Shown here: in pieces, positions 47,101 through 59,100 of the stretch | Numbering within the stretch: position 1 is the stretch's first letter | Layout of the letters: the number at the start of each line of letters is the position of its first letter | Source: Notospermus geniculatus | Taxonomy: Eukaryota; Nemertea; Pilidiophora; Heteronemertea; Lineidae | Length of the DNA stretch: 64,000 nt | Direction: 5' to 3' | NCBI GenBank assembly: GCA_002633025.1 | Contig: NMRB01002961.1 | Location: 6,452-70,451, forward strand | Made by a program: the position numbers and the translations under genes | Notes under the pieces: generated by a model | What the model was told of the DNA's origin: nothing | Databases searched by the model: none | Seen by the model: the letters and a program-made list of their open reading frames with translations, nothing else

Positions 47101-50100
47101 TCCATTAATTCATAATAATCACATCCATATCAAATCAAAGGTTAAAAAATAAAAGTCACCCATCTACGTGAAAGTTACCTCATGTGACTGTGAGTTGGCT
47201 CTCAATGGGCAAGTCACCACCACGACTGGTTTCCTTTTATGACTTTCCCAAGGCCAATGATGCTAGACAGCCAGGGTTCAAAGTTCATGACCATTTGGTC
47301 TAAAATGCTGGACAGCTATAGTTTTCTATGGCTGAATTGCCCAGAGAGAGCCAACTTGCACGAAAAAACACTCACGTGGAGCAGAGTGTACAGTCCTTTC
47401 CAACAAAGACGGTGGCCTACTACTACTAGTTCTCCCACATGACGTCATGGTCACTCATTGTCCAAGCATGATATAACACTAACCAAACACATCCTCTCAG
47501 ACAATGTCAGACAATTATTTTCCATACATGTACCTAATCTTTTGTGCCCATGACCCGCTTGACCAGCTTAGCGTGCCAGTGGCTATTGAATGGTATTAAG
47601 CTTCTGACATCATATGGTGAAAACTGTTTGACCACCATCTTTATTGGAAAGGTCTTTAGTCTTTTCATGATTATGGATACACAACAGTTAATACCAACAC
47701 AAGTAAAGTTTCACTGGGTTGGGAGTTGTCTCAGTAGCTTGAAATTGCATGGTACAGGTTCATGGATCGCTGGAGGTGATTGAAAGGGCCAGGGAGGGGT
47801 GGAATGGTCAAACTTAAAACCAAAACCAGCGAGTAGCAAAGTGGAGTTGGATCATGTTGACAATTAGTCGTTGATTCCTAAGATTCTGTGAGTCTCATTA
47901 ATTTTGTGGTTTTGCAATAGTAAACAAAGCTGTCTTGTCCACAACTCAAAAGTAAAACTGCTATGACTAACTTTTCTTTCATATTTTGTGACAAAACCCC
48001 AATGCTGAGCAACCAGGGCCGACTACACAGAAAGTCCTATAATGCTTCCAGTGCCCAATGGCAGTTTAGTAAATGGGAAAATGTTATAAACTGCTGATAG
48101 CACAATCGGACTTTCTGTGCGGCCGGCCTTCACGGCTGTTTAAAGCTCCGATCACGTCAGCAGCCCCAACCAATCGGTAGCCGGTCACATCCACCAGGAG
48201 ACGAAGCAGTGATGGGCTCTGAATACAGCGGATGGGTGTGGACCTTATTCACACGTGATCATACTTTCAGAAAGCAGGTTTTGGTTGAAATTGGAGAGCT
48301 TGACACCAACTCACCAACGATTCCGTAACGTCTTGTCCTGTCACGCCTCTGGTGACTATCACGCACTAAAGTTCTGACAACTTTAAAAGTGAAAAATAAT
48401 TCTTTTACATCCAAAACTGCTTTGTCACCAAACGAGGAAGTCTAGTCAGCAAAATTCGACGAAGTCAGTCAGGTGTGGACGTCACCAGCCAAACCGAATG
48501 ACAAACTTCCCTAAACTCACCAATCCGACCTACTTCACGTCCTTTAAGCCTAGCGTACATCGCATTTGCAACTGGAAGCAACTGATCTGATCAACTGCTG
48601 GTGATACTGCATACATCACTCGGAACTCGGAAAAACTCGGAGCATCCAATCTGTCGTTACGTCCTGACCATGTACATTGCACTTGCGACTAGCAGCAACT
48701 CAGGTAACACCCAGGGCGTTGAGACTTGATGAGACTAGGTGTCGTTCAGAAAACTGGGACTGATCAGTCGCAAGCCCGCGTAGATCACGGCGACTGCACA
48801 AAACTAGATACATCTAGTCGCTAGAAAGTTGAACATGTGCAACTTGTGGTGACTGGTAATTTCTCAGTTCCAGCGAGTCACAAAGGTGCGTACACTACAT
48901 CGACCGTTTTTGGCAACTGATCAGTCGCCACCAGTTGTCGCCAGTAGCTCAGTGGCAACTAGCTTTATCCAGTCGCAAGTGTGACATATGCTAGACTTTA
49001 CAGGGCCTGCGACCTCCCTATGCCTTATGAATGGATAAGGTGTTAGCTTGAGCACTACAGGCAGATAACTGGTTAATAAACCTGGGTTAAATCTACGGGC
49101 AAATCTAACTGCAAACTAACAGAATCTCAAGAAGTAACCCATCACCCCAGCCACCGTACCAAAACTTCTTGAGAATCCGTCGAAAGGTTATCACACCGAA
49201 CACCCTAATCCTGCGGTTAGCGCTCATCCACGTCACCGTAGCGACGGTGGTCACCGTCACGTGTCTGATGACGTAGACGAGTAACGGTTAATAACCTAGG
49301 ATAACCACAGGATAACAGCCCAAACCTAGGATAGCCAAGATGCAGAGATTCAGGAGTCCACACTAAGAGGACTATAAGATCTAGTTACCTATATTACTAG
49401 TTGTTGTGGTGCTACTAGTGGCCGCACCGTTATCACTGGTCCACGAATAACTGGTATGACTGACTGACGATTTTGTGACGGTAGAAACGGACGAGGACGT
49501 AGAGGACGTTGTTGTCGCTTCAACAGAACAAGCAGGGGATATTATAAAATGAAGATTTTAGATGTATTGAAAAGGTCTTATGACTTTTGTAGGAAAAGGT
49601 CTTACGACAATATTACAATTTTGAACAAGCATGCACAATTTATTACAAAAGACAAAGACAAGTTTTGCTCTGAGTCTGACCACAACTGGTTTTTCTTAAG
49701 ATGGCGGTGTTTCTGTATGTATCTCAATGAAACGCAGTAAAAGCCAGGCACGGATCCAGGGGCGGGGGCCAGACCCCCTGCTCTCGACGACCAACAATTT
49801 TTTCAATGTCTGATATTTCCTCAGAATCCCTCAATTTTTGACTGGCAAAAAATAGGCGTTCTAATGTTCTCACGGTCTGCAAACCTCGCTGGTAGCTCAC
49901 GCCTACTGGACTTCACCCTCTACCATGATGGTGACTTGAAATATGCTGAATCCCACCATTCCCCAGCCATGTCGCCGCTAAACTTAGCCCCTCAGCCTTT
50001 ACAATACTCAAGTATGGCCCCAAATTCACGGCTAAAGTGCCGGAAAATAGCATCTCTGACATTCCAGCTTTTTAAAATTTCAGGCCACACCTTCATCCCC

Positions 50101-53100
50101 CTGCAAAAATTCTGGATCCGCCTCTAAATGTTGTAGAACGAGTAACCCATATGAGCCTTCTTTACTTTCCCATGCCATGTCAGTCCATTAGACCGTGACA
50201 CTTTTGACAACTTTGAATTGAAAGCATGGCCAAGTCGGGCAAACGCATGTTCAGACGAACCACAGATCAATGCAACAGTTTAATGCCAGAAATCTGCCGA
50301 GGGACATGAAGCGTGAACGCAGTGACTAATTTCATCGTCAGCGACAGACAAAAAACGACGACCAAGTTTTCACTTCGCAGAGACTATCTGTGAATAATTG
50401 GTATGCTATACAACGTGGTAGGATGCGTCTTATTTGCAAGGAAGTGTAATCATCTGAGCTGTCAAATGGATGGCAGATGTACCATTCTGTTCGGCTGATT
50501 CATCGCAAACTGTTGCTGTTCTTTAAGAAACGGACTCGCGTTACAAGATTAACTCTTGCAGCAAATAACTCACACCCTGAACACACACCAAGATTATTTG
50601 GCTTTCTCATAGACTCGGTCTTCCATTGTCTTCTGTATACTCATACTGGTAACCGTAGTATAAACATGTTTTCTTCTGACATGAGTCTAAATACCACATT
50701 GTAGGGTTGTAAACACCACATAAATCAAGGCCTGAACCAACTGGAATTCAGTCTGTCTGCGTAGAAAAGACCTACGACCACTGCAACCCACTAAGAGGCA
50801 GATAAAGTACACCTTGAACTTACAAATTCTCATTTTACTGGCGTTGGATCTCTGTGTGTGTTTTCACCTGATGAAGTTGTATTTAGCCACTTCAAGAAGT
50901 TCATTCTACCAGTTGAAATACCTTATACAATGTAGTTGGTACAGACTGCTGGTTGCATTGCGTTTTTAACAAGCTCAAGGTAGCTGAAGGTAATGCCACT
51001 TAGCAAGCTCAGTATGATATATGTTAGCCAAGTATACTTGTGGAATCCCATAGCCTTTACACTGCCATGGCTAATTTTGCCAAAAATGAAAAGAAGTAAA
51101 CGCTTGGAAGGCCTGAAAACTGCCACACAGCATAAAGGAATCAGCATTTTATAAATGTGGACAGTATCCCTTTGAACTTCAACAGATTTTCATTCTGACT
51201 CTTTCATATGAAGGCAAGATCCTTCTGCATGTTTGTTGCAAATTTTGTTGAATTCAGACCAGTTGATCTTATGATACAAGAGGACTGAATTAATGCGAAC
51301 CCCACGAACGATGAAGTGGCAGGGTCATCTGTGTACATTTAATAGGCTGACGTACGTTTGCGCATGGAACACTATTGGTGCTGAAAATAGCTCTGTTCTC
51401 CACAGAAATGGAATTCAAGGCATCAAGTTGACAGATTCATGTACCCTGGCAGGCCACCACTACAAAAAGGTTGAAGCTCCTGCCTATTTAATGTAAAGCA
51501 GTGAGAGACATCTGCTGGCAACACACGAACTGCATCCCTCAGTTACATCATCGTTCACACCTAAATCTTTATGTTTGATTCCTTTATGCACATATAGGTA
51601 TTCATTGGAAAGCTCTCAGTGAGTACTTTCCAAGGAATACCTATGTGACAGGGTTACTGTACGATTTTGTCAGGTTTATCACTTTAGATGAAATTGCCTC
51701 TGTGGCAGTGAAATGGATGGGGTTAACAGAATCAGCAGAATTGCAGACATTGATTTCTTAGCATCGTACAAAGCTTGCACTAAAGATACAGCTGACATGG
51801 CTGAGTATCCTCCCATAGCAGAGCTCCTTTTCATACACTATCGTGAGTGGATGAAATGGAGTTAGGTAAAACCCCGCTGTGGGAGAATGTGGCCGAGTGG
51901 CAGGAGGAATACAGAGAGATCTTTAGCTTTTGATTTGATTAACGAGAAGCGATACACCATCACAACGCAACGTCTCATCACGACCACGATACGTCTTTTA
52001 CTTACCATCTCGGGGAAGAGCTGCCGGCGGCCGGGAGTCGATTTTGACATCCATTTTGGGGAAGTCGGACACCACGTTCTCGAAGGAATGGGAGAGTTGT
52101 GGACTGCCTAGGTATCCATCGGGGAAACTGCAAAAAGATCACATATTTTGATACATGTTGTTCACCAGTGGAAAAAAGATGATTTTAGTTAAAGTTTGGT
52201 TATTATACAAATAGTGGATGGTAGGGAGTCCAATATGGATTTTCGTTGGATGAAGAAAAGTTATATCGGACGAGGCGAAGCCGAGTCCGATATAACTTTT
52301 CTTCATCCAACAATGAAATGGTCCATGGACCATGTGCTCACCTGGGTGAACGTACCAGGACATGGTTTATGCAGCTGTCAGGGGTATGAATTTAATGCCT
52401 TTTTAATGCTTTTTAATACCAGAAATTCCCCAAATTTAATGCTTCTCAAAGGCAAGATCCGTTTTTAATCTGGCCACATTGATTAAGAAAATTACATGAA
52501 TTTACCAGTAAATCGTTATAAATTTATTACGTGACAGTTAGCCACTAACACAATGCACAGACAATGAGCTTATTTGCTCAAGACTAATCAGCTTGGGCTG
52601 CCAAGCATTTGGCTGTGTACACAAAATGTACAGTGGCGTGTATTTGTACAGAGATCAGAGTGCTGCATTGATGAACGACTCCATTGTCCATGTTGTCAGC
52701 TATCCCCAGCTTCAATTAGGAAGTAATTAGATTAGGATTAGGCCTAATTTAAAACAACACAAGCTGAGAAATAATCCGGTGTTTATTTTGGAAGTGACCA
52801 CAAAATCACAATTTAATGCCTTTTAATGCCATACAGTGACAAATGTTGCAGATTTAATGACTTTTAAGGCCTTAAAAATGCAATGAAGAAAAATAATGCT
52901 TTTTAATGACTTTTAATGATCCGCGGACACCATGCAGGAAAACAAAGGACAAATGTTCAATCAAAATGTTCCAGGGTCATGCGTCCTCATTAGATGCACC
53001 TGATGAAAATTTGGAGACAATCCAGTTACAGTTCAGGAATTACTGGACTTAGAACTTTGGTTTTGGCCACCTGGTGGCCAAGCGGAGAATCGAATCGGAC

Positions 53101-56100
53101 CGAAAAGTGGTGTCATAGGTCACCTGACATAGGGGTGTATATGTACCAAGTTTCAAGTCAATAGCCCAAGCAGTTACGAAATGTGCCACCAAATGACTAA
53201 TTTTGAACTTTGACCTCTGTGACCTTGAAAAGTAGGTCAAATCAAAAACCCGTTATATATCTTATGTACCCTCATTAGATTCACCTATGATAAAAATTTG
53301 GAGGTGATCCAGTCATTAGTTCAGGAGTTATTGCACTTTTTGTGTTTTTGGTTTCCGCCACCTGGTGGCCAAGCTAAGAGTCGAATCGGACCGAAACTTG
53401 GTATCATAGGTCATCTGACCTAGGGGTATATATGTACCAAGTTTCAGATCAATAGCTCCAGCGGTTACGAAACGTGCCCTGCTAACGGACGACGACGACG
53501 ACGGACGACGGACGACGACGGACGCTGACCCACGACAATACATGTAGCTCACTCCAGGTGAGCTAAAAATCCATATTGGACGACCTGCCATCCACTCTTT
53601 GCTATATTATGTAAATTGCCTAGCAACTATAACAACAGGCCTATGCTCTGATTGGCTGAAACTAGGAGGGCTGTCCGATACGAGGTTTTAGGATCCGATA
53701 CGATGATTGAGTGTCCGATACGATGTGACATCCTATGATCACATGATGCAATCTGCTGCACATGATTGGCCAAGAACATTTGATTGCATAATATAGTCTG
53801 ATATCGACAACGGTAGAGGTTCTCATCCGACTTTACATTTTAACCCCAGTCTTTCCTGAAACCTTTCAGTAGAACTCAGATGAGCTGCTCATTTACTGCT
53901 ACAATCCGAACATTTCCGAACAGTACCCATCCTACACCTCGCTGGAGAGAGGCCAGTAAGGCAAAGTCTCACGCCCAGTGGGATTCTAACCTGGGACCCT
54001 CTGACCACTAGACAAAGACTGGAACCACTACACCACTGTGGCTCCTCACGGTGATGGTGCATTTTGCTAATTGTGTTTTAACAGAAACATCGAATTAACC
54101 AAATATTTCAAAATTTTGGCAAAAAAACGGCACTTACCTCGGGCCAAGTGAAAGATTAGGAGCTGGAACCACGGCATCGAGATCCAACGGCTTCGTCTTC
54201 AGTCTCGGCGGTGGACGATCCGGGGGCTCCATGTCTTGGAACGCACTTAATTTCGGCACATTAATATCACTCATAGAACGAGTCTTCAGGTCAGACTCTC
54301 TCTCCACTTTCCCGGGCGCTGAGTTATCGGGCTGAGACATACTCCTGTGTTTGTCCTGACTTTCTACAACGTCTAACGTTTGTGCTTTAAGAAAATCCTC
54401 CTCTAATCCTTTATGGAAAAGACGCGATGTAAATTTTTTCTTCAGCGCAGCAGCTTTCCTGCTGATCTTTTTCACAGCGTTTGATTGGTTGGTTTTGTTG
54501 TCGTCGTCGCCCTCGAGTTGCGAGTACGGTTCACCAACCGGCTCATAATGATCGTTCGAGTCCGTATTCCCGACTACATCATACTCCAGTCCCTTGGTAT
54601 CGCTGACCGCTTGCTGAAATTGAAACCCAATCAAAGATCAGACAGCAAATCATCCAGATCAATATCATTTTTTACAAGCAACATTAATCTACAGACCCTA
54701 TTCCGCATCATGGCCTGAGATAACATTGGGATTACACAGCTGATTTCATCGGTGGTCGGTCTACAGACGATTTCCATGGAAACTAAACCAATCCTTGAAT
54801 TATATACAATCAAATTTTTCAAATAAGGCAAAGACCGTAACTCATTTCCTTTTGGTCGAGATTTTCTTAAGTACTTCCGAATTAGAGAAATACTTTTCAA
54901 CGTATCAAAGAGGAAATTCACAGAAGCAGGCCATCCATCTGATTCCCGTACGGGTATAAGATACTAAGCCTTCAGTGTAATTTCTAACTCATCCTGAATG
55001 GGTACAGAGCTTGCAGCATCCAAGAAGGGTCCAAAGGTTACAGGTATCAGGTGTCCGATAAGCCATCTGTTCCGTGATCAAGTTTGCTCAAAATACATCA
55101 AGACAATGAGGTGCATTCAATCTTACAAGCGATGGATTGAGGATCTCAGAGAAAGATGCTGGTGTCGAAGAACTGGAGTAGAACCTCCCATAGTGGACAC
55201 CTCTGCCAGGAGGTCACCTCTCTATTAAGGACACCAACGTTCAGTCCAAATTGTCATTTTTACTCATTTTGACCTATGTAATCCGGACACCTTTCAATTG
55301 AGGACAGCATCTGTCAGTCCCAGAGGTGTCCTTAATAGAGAGGTTCCACACTACAATGAAACTGATCTCATTTTACAGGTAGGACACCTATGGGATGGAC
55401 AAATCATGTCTTTAACCCAATAGAGCTCATGAACTGCCACTGCATCAGCTGTATAGAAAGGTCTACGTATAATCATTCATGGCGGTATGGCTGTCTGGCG
55501 GTTTATGGCGTGGCGGCGTCACCGGCAGTGATTGCATCATTCTCCAATACCATAGTTCTGCCTTTTGCTCCAGTGTTGGAGAATGCATGATTACAATACA
55601 ATGCATATGTGGATACCCTAGGAACCAGTTACTGTACATGGGGCGAGGTTGATAAGCGGTAGTTTAACAACATTGTCAATAGAGGTCTCCCTTAACGCAG
55701 GAATGTTTAACACAGAAACAGAGCCCCTTTAAGGCCTACAAAATGTATTGAACACTCACCTCCTTCCCATAAACTGTCGTGGAGTTTGGACCTGGGTCCG
55801 TGAGATACCGTCCTTTCCTTTGATTCACTCGTCCACCAGTTACTGTTCTACAAATAGATAAATGAGAAGTGTAAGTGATTTCATCCAGATATTGGAAATC
55901 AATTCAGCAACGAGAAAGACGTTCATCGAGAGTTTCTCTCGGAGTCAAACTAAAGGCCGACCCTCTGCACCATACAATAACAAGCCTACACTGTAACTCT
56001 GCTCCATTATGACTTCACAAAGCCATTACAAAACAATACCCATCTTGCATTCCTAACATTTTTCATTAGATTCCGAACGGCATTATAGAAATTCATATTC

Positions 56101-59100
56101 GAGACCCATGCACATCACATCCTGTTTAATAGTTTTATTGTCTAGGAATAATTTTTTGAGAGATGACCCAAGGTCAGATGGCTTGGTAGGCTCATTATGT
56201 GACAATAAACTGTTAATGAAGAAAGAATCATCCAAATTCTTGCGTGGTTGAAGATCTCCAGACACCATGATAAAGTCAAAGGACAAGGCGGATGTCTACA
56301 TGTATGATGGGAGGTTCAAACATGTCAAATGTAATGTGATACAATGTATATGCACCCACATTGTGTAGTAAACTGTGCAAAATACCTAAGAAAACTAGGC
56401 CTACCATAAAACAATTGCTTGAAGGCCAACAAAGGGCCTACACTACAACAGACCATCAAGCACTGTTCACTTCCATGAGAAATACCAGCATGAGTGGAAC
56501 ATTTGAGACGGTCAATTATCAATTCAAAATGTTCAGCTAATGGTACTTCTGACGCAATGTGCAGCACAGGAATGAACACTTAGGACACTGTGCCATCTGG
56601 TGGCAGAAAATGTTTAAAGCCTAGCGTATTGCAACTGGAACCAACTGATCTGATCAATTGCTGTTCAGCAACTCAGTAAAACTAGGAGGATCCAATTAGT
56701 CGTCATGTCCTGACCACGTACATCGCACCGGCGACTGACAGCAACTCCGGTAACATCCAGGGCATTGAGACTCAACGAGACTAGGTTTTGTTCAGAAAAC
56801 TGGCACTGATCAGTCGCAAGCCCGCATAAATCGCAGCAACTAAACGAAACTGGGAACAACTAGTCGCGAGAAAGTTGAACAGTGCAACTCACAGCAACTG
56901 GCAAAATCCATGTTACACGAGTAGCATAATGCAGAAGGGGCTAAAAAGGACATTAATCAACGACAGAAAAGGAGTCGAATCCAACACACCTCTGGCAGTC
57001 CTCCGTACAGCTTATCCTGCAACAACAACGAGCCATAGCGACAAGATATCGGCAAATATTCCAGTGCAGACAGAATATCCTAGAACCGATGTTTGAACGC
57101 CACCATAGTGTCCCAGGACTTCACACAAGAGTCACAACTTTGGACCAAGACATCAGAGCTAACAGCCCAGTATGTTCTTGTTTCCGAAAAAGCGTGAAAA
57201 CTACATGTAATAAACACAGCACAATTCTAGATGTTGCAACATGAAGACACAACAGTGAACCATAGATATTTCACTTTTTCTCAAGAGCAGGTAGGCCTAT
57301 AGGATGTAAAGTTGGAAACACAACCTCTGCAAGTGGCAGGGGTAGAACTTGATGAGGGAGAAAAAAGGAATCATGGAAATTAATCATTCTTCCTCGTCAA
57401 CAGGTGGAAAACATTGTATCTACCTAATCACAGCTAAAGATGGTAGGCCTACATGTTCTTGGGTTGAAAACGCTGGGAGGGGGGCGGTTTGAAGAAGGCA
57501 GTTCAATACGGTTCAAAACTACGCTCAACAGCCCAAACTGACGGTGGTTTGGTTTGAAACAAATAGGTGAAAACACGGCGTGAATAAGGTGTTGATGAGC
57601 ACGGTTCAAAACCGTGCTGAACCACCTTCAAAACCGTGCTGAACCACCTTCAAAACCGCCCTGTGTGCGGCCTGCTTAATGCTCATGGTCATTTTATGCA
57701 CAACAGAAAGGCCAAGGGTTTGAAGGAAGTGGCGCAATGACATTACATCGGCGACTGTCACCTCTGAGGTTCCGGCTTCGATTCCCGGTCGATCCCGGTC
57801 TTCACGTGATAGAGAGGGCGACTCTCTCTGACAGTGACAGTGAACGTTTTCTCCGGGTGCTCCGGTTTTCTCCTGCAATGTTTTACCCAATAATGTTGTG
57901 TTTAGAACTAAATAATGCCAAATTTGGCCCTCAGCGATCAATTCAATATTTTACACAAAAATCCAGACACTTTGCTACAACTGCAGGTGAGAGAAAGAGA
58001 TAATTTGTGCACAGACCAGGCCTTCTTTAAAGACTGATGATAACCAGGCATGCATCTTATCTTGAGGCAAACTTAAACAGATCCTTCCGGTGCAGTCTTA
58101 AACACTGAATCCAAAAGAACCGTGCAACATACATCTTCAATAGAATGTTTTGTTACCAATGCAACACATCCAGCATGTCATCGGCACAACTACATGTACG
58201 TACATGTACATGATGCCATGATTTCCAAAATAGAGCTATTCAGGGGCTATTCAGTTTAGGGGCCTGTTTTTGAATGAAGAATGGTACCTAACCAAATGGA
58301 AAATGGATTGGTTGAAGTTAGAGTATCTTAGCTTAAAGTCACTTTATGAAAACACCCCTCATTAGTGACACCTAAATTGGCTATTCCCAAATTCAGGTGG
58401 ACTGAATAAGCTGTACATTTATAGTCAACTGTGAGTGTGACACTTCATAGTTGTGCAATCAGCCCTGTCGGTGTCATCTATACCACGCTAATTGCCAAAC
58501 AATGCCCTATGAGTGATTATCCTCCTACAAGGGTCGCGTTCGGAGAGCTTCCCCGAGGAATTTCGGGGAGGCGCGAGAGCGGTCGGAAAGGTATATATCG
58601 GCAAGTAGCCAAGGCTTCCTCGAGCCTGGCCTGGGGAAGCTCACAATCCCCGAGAGAAGCGCCAGAAACTTCCTCGGGGAAGCTTTCCGAACACGTAGAA
58701 GGAGGGGCCAGCATGAGGGACTTTCCTACCATTATCCACGTTTTCACCAGGACAGCCTTTGCAGACCATGGCTCCACAAGCCAACACGAGTGTACTACAA
58801 GTAGTAGGTGTGATGTACAATAGAACACATGCCATCCCTGCGAACCAATCTACTCAATGTTCCATAACATAAACACACCTGAACTTGCAAGTAGGCCCTA
58901 CATGCAGCAAAAAGCACCACCACTCTGTTGATAAAGAAGTTCAACATTTCACTTACCCGTTAGAATGTTTGGAGTCTTTTTTGTTGGACCCTGGTTCAGC
59001 TGAAATTGAGAAACATAAACTGAGCGAACTCCCCACGGCCAGAACTGACTGAGCAGATCAGGTGAAACCACTACCTCACTGCTGCTGTAGGCCCTCCACA

